Shown piece by piece: positions 14,976 to 24,035 of a stretch of DNA of 64,000 bases. A program made the position numbers and the translations under genes. The stretch is from Corydoras sp. C115 (Eukaryota > Chordata > Actinopteri > Siluriformes > Callichthyidae), in contig JAFMOC010000159.1 in NCBI GenBank assembly GCA_019802505.1, forward strand, positions 1,089,501 to 1,153,500, in the 5' to 3' direction. The notes beneath the pieces are model-generated. The model was not told where the DNA came from. It was given only the letters and a program-made list of their open reading frames with translations, and ran no database searches. Position 1 is the stretch's first letter. Every line of letters begins with the position of its first letter.

Positions 14976-15338
14976 CACACATAGTTTCATAACAGAGAGC
15001 TGCGCGTGGAGAACTCCCAAACAGATCAGTTTTATTGCACCCGTATTTGGTCAGCTATCAAAATACACAAACCCACGGCTTAACGCATTAGCCAATAAGT
15101 GTACAGATAGAGGATTACTAGCCAGTCAAAAATGGAGGCGGGATTACTGCTGACCACTAAGGACGGAGGAGGCGGACCTTCACAAAAACGGGTTTAAAAA
15201 AAACCACTAGACAACATAAACAAAACTGGACATCACAACATTAATACAACAAAAACATAGATATATAGAGAAACATATCAGACATAGTCTGTATAATGTA
15301 CTGAATAATGTACCTGGTTTAATATAAAAGTCGTCCAT
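2578..15338 (-). CDS. sra1: Steroid receptor RNA activator protein, complete five-exon gene
   Basis: Coding exons in transcript order are 15338-15314, 10177-10055, 8309-8068, 3994-3886 and 2729-2578. All introns are GT-AG and the phases match (1, 1, 0, 1), giving 216 residues plus stop; human SRA1 is of similar length (about 224-236). Exon 1 encodes MDDFYIKPG and exon 2 continues with [12 protein letters not shown], the hallmark N-terminal motif. Exon 3 is proline- and serine-rich. Exons 4-5 (residues about 131-216) form the helical SRA1/Sec31-like domain with [14 protein letters not shown] and IHRSLMVD followed by [12 protein letters not shown]. In mammals the locus makes both a coactivator protein and a functional noncoding RNA acting with nuclear receptors; whether the RNA role holds here cannot be seen. 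Introns total about 12 kb and are filled with SINEs and MITEs. The gene is head-to-head with the cytokine at 18753, about 3.4 kb apart. UTRs were not delimited. Confidence 0.95.
2867..3172 (+). mobile_element. V-SINE, diverged
   Basis: Head GGCAGCACGGCGGCTTAGTG, shortened B-box region and a degraded AATTAATGA tail. It lies in the last sra1 intron. Confidence 0.85.
3230..3310 (-). mobile_element. L2-tailed SINE 3' fragment
   Basis: ACATTTACATTTATCATTTA followed by GCTGATGTTTTCATCCAAAG is the antisense of the GGATAAAAGCGTCTGCTAAATGACTAAATG tail family; the rest is absent. Confidence 0.6.
3390..3730. repeat. Interspersed fish repeat fragment
   Basis: Contains the block GTCCTGTAGGCCAGAGGTAG followed by AATGCGAGCAGCTACAGGAAGCCAATGAAG, which recurs in diverged form at about 42018-42490. 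The open frames on both strands are chance. I cannot name the family. Confidence 0.55.
4180..4640. repeat. Foldback repeat family, copy a
   Basis: GCAATAAGGCACTAGAGGGC followed by TGCATTATTGTGAAT, then the inverse CCCGTGATTTATTCAAGATAC, then ATTGCGTTTATAAAACGGTT. Further on comes AAATCCGATTGACTGAGCCG with the TGATGACAATAATGCACA arm. Similar units recur at 5380, 9540, 30980, 46875, 47485, 53365 and 63785. Confidence 0.65.
4640..7621. other. sra1 intron 3, largely featureless
   Basis: Apart from the foldback repeat at 5380-5870, this AT-rich intronic stretch holds short homopolymers (poly-T at 5078-5094) and ORFs of no recognisable identity. I see no exon-like or RNA features. Confidence 0.5.
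5380..5870. repeat. Foldback repeat family, copy b
   Basis: The arms TGAATAAATCACGGGAAAGG (from about 5412) and CTCTTTCCTATTATTCATTC (from about 5483) are inverted around GTACGACGTGTAGCGGAGTA. The outer part reads CAAACTGCTCAGCCAATTAG near 5820, as in the other copies. Confidence 0.65.
7622..7953 (+). mobile_element. V-SINE, near full length
   Basis: Intact tRNA head and (ATGA)n tail. TTAATTACAG before and ATAATTACAG after it is a probable target duplication. A short deletion removes part of the core after the TTCCTCC motif. Confidence 0.9.
8623..9020. mobile_element. hAT-type MITE, copy 1 (398 bp)
   Basis: It begins TAGGGGTG and ends CACCCCTA, with a perfect 8-bp target duplication GTGACAAC (8615-8622 and 9021-9028). 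The arms contain repeated AGTCGA/TCGACT motifs near both ends. The 8-bp duplication and short TIR are the hAT signature. It lies in sra1 intron 2. Confidence 0.9.
9166..9533 (+). mobile_element. V-SINE with duplicated B-box segment
   Basis: The B-box region is repeated (GGGATCGAATCCCTGTTCGAATTCCCGGTTCGAATCC in pieces at 9211-9248), giving two GTTCGAAT motifs. AAAAAGGCATGGGAG before and AAAAAGGCATGAGAG after form the target duplication; the insertion split the foldback repeat now starting at 9534. Confidence 0.9.
9534..9720. repeat. Foldback repeat family, fragment
   Basis: GGTCTGCATTATTGTGAATA with a local reiteration of GTGAATAAT, then a tail like the other copies. It was split by the SINE at 9166. 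Confidence 0.5.
10239..10584 (-). mobile_element. V-SINE, full length
   Basis: Complete copy; ATAGTATT before and AATAGTAT after match as a short target duplication. It lies in sra1 intron 1, just upstream of exon 2. Confidence 0.9.
10640..11185 (-). mobile_element. LINE reverse-transcriptase 3' fragment, antisense
   Basis: The minus strand encodes decayed pieces of the common fish non-LTR retrotransposon C-terminus; the block around 10840-10880 reads as the 'LLHIERSQLRWFGH' type motif, with the upstream 'LSIYRSTFVPTLTYGHELWV' type block near 10990-11060 also decayed. Stops are frequent. It is named by resemblance to L2/Rex-type elements. Confidence 0.65.
11205..11811 (-). mobile_element. 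V-SINE with internal tandem triplication
   Basis: The tail and tRNA head occur once, but the middle (ATCGCTGGGCACACACTCAC through AAACCCACGCAGACAATC) is present three times, starting at about 11321, 11447 and 11585. The repeats are about 125-140 bp. The three middle units are similar but not identical. Confidence 0.88.
12340..12490 (+). mobile_element. LINE-like fragment
   Basis: The plus strand reads as a [20 protein letters not shown] type peptide then [11 protein letters not shown] (about 12388-12472), a recurrent C-terminal piece of fish non-LTR elements. It is followed by poly-A and a G-run (12476-12507). Confidence 0.6.
12565..12655 (+). mobile_element. L2-tailed SINE 3' end
   Basis: TTTGTAAGTCGCTTTGGATA then AAAGCGTCTGCTAAATGACT and (AAATGT)n. 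This is the same tail as the full copy at 50176. Confidence 0.75.
12804..13604 (-). mobile_element. V-SINE interrupted by a hAT MITE
   Basis: The SINE runs 12804-13138 and resumes at 13586-13604 after the MITE at 13139-13577. CCTTTTATAAATT before and after the composite is the SINE's own target duplication. The two duplications give the order: SINE first, MITE later. Confidence 0.92.
13139..13577. mobile_element. hAT-type MITE, copy 2, nested in a V-SINE
   Basis: Same family as the copy at 8623 but in the opposite orientation and 439 bp long. The 8-bp duplication GTGCTAAC (13131-13138, 13578-13585) is SINE sequence, so it jumped into an existing SINE. It has an internal segment (ATGATGTGTGCG to GCACATTCC) missing from the other two copies. 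Confidence 0.92.
13884..14488 (+). mobile_element. V-SINE partial dimer
   Basis: The first unit runs from the tRNA head to GGGCATAGAGAACCC, then a C-run (14184-14196). The sequence then returns to CATCTGGGTGGAGTTTCC and repeats core, body and tail to 14488. The second unit therefore lacks the tRNA head. Confidence 0.88.
14607..14942 (-). mobile_element. V-SINE, full length
   Basis: Complete copy ending at the tRNA head next to a (TA)n run (14943-14972), into which it may have inserted. Confidence 0.9.
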
Positions 15339-15539
15339 GTCAACACAACGAACTAAAAGACTCCACACATAAAGTGGAAATGCCAACACAACAGTGCAGG
15401 AGACACTTCCTGGAGAGCTGGGGAAAAACTTTCAGGATAAAAGTCAGCAATTATGGAAGCGCAATGCCGACAATAAGAAGCAAAAAACGTGTCTCGAAAT
15501 TTAAATTCTGACTTTAAATCTCAGAATTCTGACTTTTAA

Positions 15540-16510
15540 GTTCAAGTTCAAGTTATTTATTTATAGAGCGCTTTTTACAACAGTACATTGTCACAAAGCA
15601 GCTTTACAGAATGAAAAGCCTTTAAACCCCCAAAGAGCAAGCTGAAGTGACAGTGGCAAGAAAAAACTCCCTTTTATGTTGTTATTTAAGGAAGAAACCT
15701 TGTGAGGACCAAGACTCAGTGGGGGACTCATCCTCCTTGAGCGGCCAGGCAGCAACAACATTGTAGGACAGCTATGTACAGATATTAAACAAATGGAAAA
15801 ACTAACAACTGGAAAACTATATGTGAGTCCATTAGGGGGCGTCCTGCAGGACCGGCAGTCCAATTAATATTCAGGTTCCATCCAGTATTCGTCAGCAGAG
15901 CCATGGATGAAGATCTCCAGAAAGCCAGGGGACACCTCAAAAGAAACAGACAAGGAAGGCAGTTAAAGCTAATAATAAAGCACGGCATTTAATTAATAAG
16001 TAATTTATTGACACAGTGCAGCATGTGACTCCGGCATCACTGACTAGAGCAGCAGAACTAAAAGAGGCAGATACTGCAGACTCTACATAGTTGAGATGGC
16101 GCCCCGGAACAGCATCATTTCAGCGCCACACCCCCCCATTAATGATGAGGTGGGTGAAGAGGTGAAACGACAGCATACACTGATCAGAGATTACCCCCCA
16201 ACACAGCCAAGTCTGAGATCTACATCTTTATCTACAGGGGATTAGTTAAACGCAAGATTAAATAAATGTGTTTTTAATTTATTTTTAAAGATTAATAGTG
16301 ATTCAGAATCACGAACAGTAACTGGAAGGCTATTCGAAAGTTGAGGAGCCTTGTGGGAGAACGCTCTTCCACCAGCAGTAACTTTATTTATTCTAGGAGC
16401 TAAGAGTAGACCAGCACCTTGAGATCGGAGCTCACGTGTTGGCTTGTATGATTGAATCAGCTCACTCAGATACTGTGGAGGCTGAATTCTTAATCTAAGA
16501 ATTCAGAATA
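15540..16510. repeat. Long interspersed fish repeat
   Basis: Begins TTCAAGTTATTTATTTATAG with AGCGCTTTTTACAACAG, then the AAGGAAGAAACCTTGTGAGG block and, further on, TTGAGGAGCCTTGTGGGAGA and AGACCAGCACCTTGAGATCG. I recognise these as abundant fish repeat sequence, but I cannot assign a class. The encoded frames are not genes. Confidence 0.55.
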
Positions 16511-16527
16511 TATAAATAAATAATGGG

Positions 16528-16878
16528 TGGCTTAGTGGTTAGCACGTTCGCCTCTCAGCGTTAGGGATTCCCGGTTCGAATCCCCATCTGGGTGGAGTTT
16601 CCATGTTCTCCCTGTGTCTGCGTGGGTTTCCTCAGGGTTCTCTGGTTTCCAAAAACATGGATCGAGTCATTTGAGTTCTCCAAATTGCCCCAAATAGAGT
16701 GTGTATGTCTGTGTGAGTGTGTGCCCAGTGATAGATTGGCACCAATCCAGTTACCAATGTGGGTCCTTGAGCAAGGCCCTTAACCCTCATTGCTCCAGGG
16801 ATGTTGTGATTAACGCTGTGCTCACCTTGTAAGTTGCTTTGGATGAAAGCGCTAAATGACCAAATGTAAATATATATG

Positions 16879-16880
<2 letters not shown>
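16528..16880 (+). mobile_element. Chimeric SINE: V-SINE head joined to L2-tailed SINE
   Basis: Positions 16528-16740 are a normal V-SINE head and core up to GATAGATTGGCACC. At about 16743 it switches to AATCCAGTTACCAATGTGGG and the L2-tailed SINE body, ending AAATGTAAATATATATG. The switch is seamless. Confidence 0.8.
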
Positions 16881-16919
<39 letters not shown>

Positions 16920-16921
<2 letters not shown>

Positions 16922-17278
16922 CCGGCACGGTGGCTTAGTGGTTAGCACGTTCGCCTCTCAGCGCTAGGGATTCCCGGTTCGAATCCCCATCTGGGTGGAG
17001 TTTCCATGTTCTCTCCGTGTCCGCGTGGGCTTCCTCCGGGCTCTCCGGTTTCCTCCCACAGTCCAAAAAAAAACAAGTTAATTGAGTTCTCTAAATTGCC
17101 CCAATATAGAGTGTTTGAGTGTGTGAGTGTGTGCCCAGCGATGGATTGGCGCCCTGTCCTGGATGTATCTGCCCCGCGCCCGGGACGCTGTCCCCTGGAT
17201 GGGCATGGGGAACCCCACCGCGAACCTAGTAGAGGATAAAGCGGGAGATAATGAATGAATGAATGAATAAATGAATGA
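16920..17278 (+). mobile_element. V-SINE, full length
   Basis: Inserted in an AT dinucleotide tract: TATATATATA precedes it and AATATATATC follows its (ATGA)n tail. Confidence 0.88.
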
Positions 17279-17400
17279 ATATATATCTTTCCAGCTCTGT
17301 CTGTAAAGCTGAGTTACTAAGCATCTACAAGAAACATCTCAAAACATGCATTTTCCACAAAGACCTAATATAAAAAAGGGGGAGGAGGGGGGATCAGATA
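17279..17400 (+). mobile_element. LINE-like fragment
   Basis: CTTTCCAGCTCTGTCTGTAA then GCTGAGTTACTAAGCATCTA and ACATCTCAAAACATGCATTT resemble the [11 protein letters not shown] type peptide coding at 12388, degraded. Confidence 0.45.
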
Positions 17401-17485
17401 ATGATTAGTTTTGATAATTCTACTGTGTAGCTGGTTTTTCCGTAACTACTGACTTGGGTTGGTCTCATTTGGAAATCTCTTTGCA

Positions 17486-17655
17486 CTGTGTGTGTGTGTG
17501 TCTGAAAATGAATGTGTGCCCAATGATAAATTGGCGCCCTGTTCTGATTGTATCTGCCCAGCTTCCAAAATGTTCTTACCGCTATGGGCATGGGCATCCC
17601 ACCCCCCCACCCCCCACCCCACGATCTTAGTAGAGGATTAAGATACTGAGATAAT
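17486..17655 (+). mobile_element. V-SINE 3' half, old
   Basis: Body and tail only: GTGTGTGCCCAATGATAAAT, GGCGCCCTGTTCTGATTGTA and TAGAGGATTAAGATACTGAG. No tRNA head. Confidence 0.7.
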
Positions 17656-17924
17656 TATATGCTTTAGTTTTTTTTCATTACATTTTAAAATGTATTTCTC
17701 ATGTGATTTAAATCTTTAGATCCCAATTTTATTCTTCCTTTACACATTTCTTATTTATTTACAATTTACTTTTAAAACTTTTTTTTGTTAGCTATTTGCA
17801 TTTTGCACTAAAGATTTGAAAAAATAAAATAAAATTAGCTTCCTGTATGAGTCGTCTGTCAAGCATTTTGCTGCAAATTATACAGCACATCACTGTACAT
17901 GTGTCAAATAAAATTTGATTTTAC

Positions 17925-18150
17925 ACACATACACTGCTTGCCAACAAAAAAAACATACACTTTAATATTTCAATGGTCTGCTTTCAGCATTGATTTCGGA
18001 AGGCGTTATTGCCACAAACTTCCACAATGTCAGAACATTTATTTCTAAGTTCATGTATTGATGGTGTAGATTTGGATCACTGCACAAAGTCTTTTCCAGC
18101 ACATCCCAAGATTCTCAATGGGGTTTAGGTCTACAGTTCAAGTCGTGTAA
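17925..18150 (-). pseudogene. Tc1-like remnant
   Basis: The text TTCTCAATGGGGTTTAGGTC (about 18113-18132) is the antisense of the transposase DLNPIEN block, preceded by degraded sequence ending in a terminal-like CACTGCTTGCCAACAAAAAA. Only a fragment is left. Confidence 0.5.
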
Positions 18151-18752
18151 TTAACCACATACATAAAGTATATTTTACAAATGCTTCTATTTTAAATCAT
18201 TGTACTAAACTGTGGTAAACAAAATCAAAAAGAAAAGTTTCATCACATATTTTCACCAGACTTTTCTGATGACCTAAAACGTAATATGTACTAAAAACGT
18301 AAAACGTAATATAAAACCTATTTTATAATCTAACCATTACTACGAAACAAAAATCAAAACATAAATTTACCATTGTATGTAGTTAAAAAAAACTCTTGCC
18401 GGTGTTCAGCTTTTGTGAACAGATATTTTATCCACATGGATTTTTGGATGCCTTAAAAAAATTTTTATAATAAGTAAATTCTTGACTTCCACAATTTTGG
18501 AACTAAAAAGACATTTCATGCTTTTTTAATATGAAATGTGTTTAATTTGGCAAAAGTCTGATAAAAACTGAGTCAGTCTGGCAACACTGCTCTGACGTAT
18601 TATGATCACACAAAATCCCCATTACTCAAATGGCTAAGTCCATCATGTAGCTGATACTATCTAGAATTTATGCAAGAAATCAGCTTAAATACAGTTTGGT
18701 GAGGGGTCCTTGTGATCTAAAAAGTAATTTGATCTGCAAAGTGCTTTCAAAA

Positions 18753-18893
18753 ATGTCCCGAGACAGAAGACTTCAAGCTGTTGGTAAGTGTACTTTTTTA
18801 ATTTGTAAGGATTACAGTCACAGAGTAAACTGATTGAGTAGATTAAATGTATAAAAGGAAGGATATTGTGCAACTTTATCATTTGCTTAATAT

Positions 18894-18977
<84 letters not shown>

Positions 18978-19834
18978 CACACATATAGATTTTTATACCC
19001 AATATTCATATATAAAACCACTATATTTATTATTCACAATTATATTCATACATATGAAGTAAGTTTATGAATATAATTGTGCATAATAAAGTTATAATTG
19101 CATATATATTGGTTTTATTTATGAATATTGGGTACAGGGCTGTTTGAAAATTTTCAAGTTTGCTCCCTATGTAGGATGTTTCCCTTATTTGCAGGGATCC
19201 TAAGTACTTAATTATTTGCTAGAAAGATGCTTTTGTGTTTAAGTTGCTTTTCTCTTTTGCAGTTTTGTTATTGTTACTCATAACTTTTCAAGTCATGTGT
19301 ACCACTCCAGCTATCAAATCAGCAAAACAACAAATGAAAAAAATGGCTCATAAAGTACTTCAGATTCTGGTGGGTTTGTAAAATTATTTTTTCCATATAT
19401 GTTTGCTGATTTTAATGTTTATCATACAGCTGATGAAGAAAGAGACTGAAAACAATGTTTAAAATATAAAGGTTTAGTATATTTTTATATATTTTTTATT
19501 TTATATTCAACAGCAAAAGGAACAAACGTGCATTCACATGGAGGTCCAGACTGTTGGCTGCATCAAAGACCTGAAGACTAATTTCACGGATTGTGAGCTC
19601 ATCTCAGTCTTTGGTGGATATCTCTCTGAGGCAATTGACTTAGAACTTCAGGTGGTTGTAACAGAGTTGAAAGCAATCAAGCAACACATTCAGGGATACC
19701 AGAAGAAAATCTGCAGAGTTGTGCATAAAATAAAGAACTGTGAAGAACCCTTAATGAAAAATTCTGATGATTATGAAAAGCTTTGTAATGTTATAAAGCT
19801 TTTAAAACTTTTTAAACAGTGGACTTCCACATAG
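18753..19834 (+). CDS. Secreted four-helix-type cytokine, candidate IL-31-like
   Basis: Coding exons are 18753-18783, 19263-19369 and 19514-19834, with GT-AG introns in phases 1 and 0, giving 152 residues. Residues 11-22 are a leucine-rich hydrophobic core after a basic start, a probable signal peptide cleaved near residues 23-27. The mature part is rich in predicted helix (about 27-50, 76-118, 131-149), has one N-glycosylation sequon (NFT at 69) and six cysteines (52, 62, 73, 113, 122, 137). A tiny first exon ending in phase 1, then two more exons, is the layout of LIF, OSM and related IL-6-family cytokines. The gene lies 3' of mlxip and convergent with it, as I recall for mammalian IL31. 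I see no convincing residue-level match to human IL-31, and six cysteines also recall IL-4/13-type cytokines. 'Secreted helical cytokine' is fairly secure; IL-31 orthology is inferred from position. Intron 1 carries a long AT microsatellite and a hairpin. Confidence 0.7.
18890..18975. repeat. (AT)n microsatellite, about 80 bp
   Basis: Uninterrupted TA dinucleotides within intron 1 of the cytokine gene. The tyrosine/isoleucine frames across it are artefacts. Confidence 0.95.
18996..19134. repeat. Imperfect hairpin/foldback in cytokine intron 1
   Basis: TACCCAATATTCATATATAA with TTATTATTCACAATTATATT (18996-19050) is answered by the inverse AATATAATTGTGCATAATAA and TTTATGAATATTGGGTA (19074-19134). 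The arms are about 55-60 bp around a short loop, with an additional internal insertion on the right arm. A MITE or hairpin-forming element. Confidence 0.75.
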
Positions 19835-20811
19835 GTAGATAAACTTTTTCATTATCTATTTATTGTTGTTTATTAGCTTATTAAATTTCGGATGTGAACA
19901 AAGTAAAAGGCTGTTTTGTCTACTATGTTTTAAAATTTGGGGGGGACAGAGATCACGGTGTTATTATGTGCTTCTGATACTGCACTCTAAAAAATGATGT
20001 GTTGATTTTACTTAAAAATATAGTGCAACGTTTTTGCACGGTTATTTTTAAGTATAACCAACATAATTATTTGTGTAATTTTTACAAAAAAATTTAAACT
20101 GACATTACAAGAAAAACACTTCATACCTTTACTTCAAAAATTATGTTTTCCCAGTCAATAAAATAAAGCTCTTTCATTGAGATTTCTTTAATATTTTAAG
20201 CTGATTTTGAGTAAGAATTTGCATTAATACTACAACTGATATCTACTTCTTCTAATGACACAATGAAGAGCTCTAACGGCTGTATAAAATATATTTAGGC
20301 ACTACACAAATTGGTATTTTATCCAAATTCAGAGTTATGAATTGGTACGCAAAACATAAAAATACAACATACATTGTACTCTGCTCTATAAAAACTAGCC
20401 TAAATATTTTACTTGGTAGAAGTAACTAGAAGTAAATTAAAAAACTGCTTACAATTAACACACTATAGTAACTTTGGAGAGCAGGGGAAAGAGGACATTT
20501 TCCCACTTATTCTGCACACATGCACAAACATGCCACAAGATACTACAATAACAGTTTGGACATAAAAGATTACAGCCATGACATTGGGCAATTCAAATTA
20601 TTTTAATTAATATTTGTTAAACACATCCATGAAATATGACTAAGCAAACAATATGACTAAGCAATTTTGATGTGTGCATTATAATTTTAATGTGTGCATC
20701 AGAACCACAGTAATAGCCACTTTTCATATATACAAACAGTACACATAATTAAAATCACCTGCCAGTAACTACATTCACTGTTTAATTTAGTTTTCTCTGT
20801 GTATTATATAG

Positions 20812-21138
20812 GGGCACTTTTAGATGGACAATTACAGAATGTAATGCAGAATCTGTTTCTCTATATATTTTGTTATTCTCCTTTACACTGTTCTCTGAAG
20901 ATCAGGACCATTGCCATAGCAGGTATTATTAGGGTGGTGGATGATTCTCAGCCTCCGCAGTGACACACATCACCACCATGTCAGTGTCTCTGCAATGCTG
21001 AGAATGTTCCACCATCCAAATAAAACCTGCTTTGTAACGGTCCTCTGGAGTCCTGTCTTAAAGAATAGAACAAAATATATAAGGAAACAGATGGACTACA
21101 GTCTGTAATTGCACATCTATAAAGTGCTCCTATGTGGT
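20812..21138. repeat. Small inverted-repeat element
   Basis: TAGGGGCACTTTTAGA at the left and TATAAAGTGCTCCTA at the right are complementary. The core holds GTGGATGATTCTCAGCCTC opposed by GCTGAGAATGTTCCACCATC. It looks like a decayed MITE within the larger TIR-bounded segment. Confidence 0.5.
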
Positions 21139-21416
21139 AAATGGAGGAGACAAAATTAAACAGTGACTGTAGAAAAAGGTGATTTTAATGGTCGGTCTTA
21201 AACCTCCAATCACTTTTCATCAGAAACAAAACACTCAAAGCGGGGGAAAAAAAGACATCTGTGCACATCGAACGCAAAGAACAGATTTGAAAACATATTT
21301 ATATATGATATTGCCCCAGTATGTTGCTGGGATGATCACTTTCGTCTGTTTATGTTCAATTATGTGTAGATTATCATCAAATTTCCATCAAAAGTTCCAT
21401 CAAAATTCACAACCAT

Positions 21417-23653
21417 TTATGACAACAACTTGTTCTTCAATGTCAGAATCTTGGGAGAAAGTTTTCCGCTGTCTAGTTCCAGTAGAATTTTTTGAAAAAA
21501 CTCGAATGTGTACCTCAGTGGTTTGGGATAGCTGAGATTGACGGCATACATCAGGCCAATGAGGATGACACATGCATTTGGGACACTGTGTAATCCTGCA
21601 ATCACCTGAACCCCCTCCATAACAATCCCTGCCTGTAAAGGACTGCCATCTGTAGAACCCCCTTTGGTAACAATTTTCAGTGTGTGGTGTTTCAGGTCTT
21701 CAGGCTTCAGATCATCATTGGCGTCCTGAAATAAACATTAACAACAAATTAATTATATGATAATGTTTGCAAATGTCTTCCTTTCCAAATCACTGCTCCT
21801 CTTTCAATGTCAATGACTTGCATTCATTTGTCAAATAACAATACAGAATTGAAATGCATTGACAAACTTCTGTCCAAATGTCTCAAGGGAGCTCCTTGTA
21901 TGTTACAGGGTTGAAACCAGCCATTTCAACAATCTAAACCAAAAATAACTTTATGTCTATAATTTAAATATAACCAGCCCCACCACAAACCTCTGTAATC
22001 TCTCTGTCCTAATCATTGGCAGCTAATGTTCACCTGAATTAAATTGAAGGTATTTTAAGTAGTAATAAATGTGTTTGAAATGTGTTTTTAAAACGTGTTT
22101 TATTTTTAACATGACTGTATGCATATACCACACTAACCTGGTAATGTGTAATAAGGTGCTCAGCATTCTCAGAGAGGTGTACCATCAAGCCACGAATCAC
22201 TACCTCTCTACGGTTATCCACACCAGCATCCTTAGTGGCATACAAACACAAAACATCTGTTAATCTGGTTAAGGTTAAGGTACACTTTAACACTTTAAAC
22301 ATTTAGTAAAGACAACTGAGTTACCTTGTCCAGCAATTGTAGTACTTCACTCATTTTGCGGGCAGCGTTACCTCCCTTGGAGCGAAACAAATTGAGGAGC
22401 CTATCAGTGTATTTGTCCAGGTTAAAATAAAACTGTGACTCCAAATCAGTGGCTGTCAACCTTTTAAATTCCTCTTTAACCTTAAAAGCAAAATTTCATA
22501 ATTAATAACAATATTGTAGTTTATAATGAAGTATATACTGATTCATTTAGGTTAGGTCATTATCAAAAAAAAAAAACTTTATGCAATAACACGTCACCTG
22601 AATGACATTAAAAAGTGCAGGCCATCTCTCTAGAAGGTCTTGTACAGGTGGGCTGTCCACAACTATTTCCTGCCTGCGAGAGGAAAAGGTTCTGTCCATC
22701 TTCTCACCAATAGCTTTTTGGTTGTCTCTAATTTTGATATCGCTGAGAAGCTCAACTCGCACCCTCTCCAAAGTCTGCATAGTTTCACTGTCTGGAATAG
22801 GAGGGAGGTAATTCAGTACTGCTTTTTGTGGCTTTTTAACTGCAGCAGGCCTCTTGTGTTGTGACGAGTTGACAGCAAATTCAGGGCATCCAAGCTGTTT
22901 TAGTTTTCTTCTGTAACTGGCCATCTTATTCTTCAGCCTAGACAACCAACCATCATACCCAGACAATGAACCAGGTTCCCTCAGACATGAATACTTCTCA
23001 GTTAGTGCCTGTGCAACTGCACATATCTGCTTGCTGGTGGGGTATACACAATGCTGGAACATTTTTTTAACTAGTGCATCAGAAACTTGTGATCTCACAC
23101 TGTGATCATTCAAAAGAACCCCATTTTTAAGGAACTCTTTGTTTCCTGTGTGCAGTGTCAACTCTGTGTCATATGGAAATTCAGGAATGTCGAAATGAAC
23201 AGGCCAATGTTCTGAGCGCAACCCTTGAGTCTTCAGAGGGGACAGTAGCACTGTATCATCAGATGATCCATACTGAACAGATGAAACATCTGATGAGTTG
23301 TCAAAAGACTCCGTTGATACAGTATCTGATGAGGTTAATGATGACACTGTTGATAGGTCATATTGAGATTGAGTGTTCACATCCTGAGGTGTGTCAGGTC
23401 CTGATAAGGTGATAAACAACGGCTCTACAAAAACAATCTTAATGGTGTCTTTGTCTTTTAAAACAGCTGTGGTAGTTAAAGAAAAAAAATCTCCAAAATC
23501 TGAATCAAAATAATGCAGAGCAATGGTTGCTTGTATGTTAAATTCCTCTTTTACTACCGTCTCCAGTTCTTCAATTGTATCAGGAATTCCAGAAGATAGG
23601 CTTAGTTTATGTGCATCATGTTTAATCATCACTCGAAGTGTTGCTGGTGACAT
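21417..23653 (-). CDS. Fish multicopy 'SAMD3-like' protein, four coding exons
   Basis: Coding exons are 23653-22598, 22480-22325, 22230-22138 and 21725-21417, all phase 0 with GT-AG junctions, giving 537 residues and a stop at 21417-21419. Residues about 5-80 look like a PB1/CAD-type ubiquitin fold (LRVMIKHDAHKLSLSSGIPD, alternating strands, then KDKDTIKIVFVEP). Residues about 85-135 are Ser/Thr-rich. The middle is basic with a WLSRLKNKMASYRRKL stretch, and the C-terminal exons are helical. From memory it belongs to a large family in fish genomes often labelled 'sterile alpha motif domain-containing protein 3-like'; I see no SAM domain here and its function is unknown. An acceptor just 5' of the ATG (about 23660) and a possible donor near 24636 suggest an upstream noncoding exon. 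The gene lies within a TIR-bounded segment (19983-24947) and may be transposon-borne. Confidence 0.85.
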
Positions 23654-23805
23654 TGTGAGTCTGTTCCAAAAAACGGAAAAACTAAATTGTTATTCGGGCA
23701 GCATGTTATCATGGTAACAAAAATATATATATATATTTCTTAACACTCAAAGACTAAAAGGGAACATCAATGTGGCTTTTTAGCGTAACCATACATCTAC
23801 CCCCA

Positions 23806-24035
23806 ACAATCTATCGCTGGGCACACACTCACGCACACATACACACTCTATATGGGGCAATTTGTAGAACTCAATTGAATTGAGTTTTGGACTGTGGGAG
23901 GAAACCAGAGAACACGGAGGAAACCCACGCAGAAACAGGGAGAACATGGAAACTCCACCCAGATGGGGATTCGAACCGGGAATCCCTAGTGCTGAGAGGC
24001 GAACGTGCTAAACCACTAAGCCACCGTGCCGCCCC
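23806..24035 (-). mobile_element. V-SINE, 3'-truncated
   Basis: The tRNA head and core are intact; the tail and half the body are missing before 23806. It lies upstream of the SAMD3-like start codon. Confidence 0.85.
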
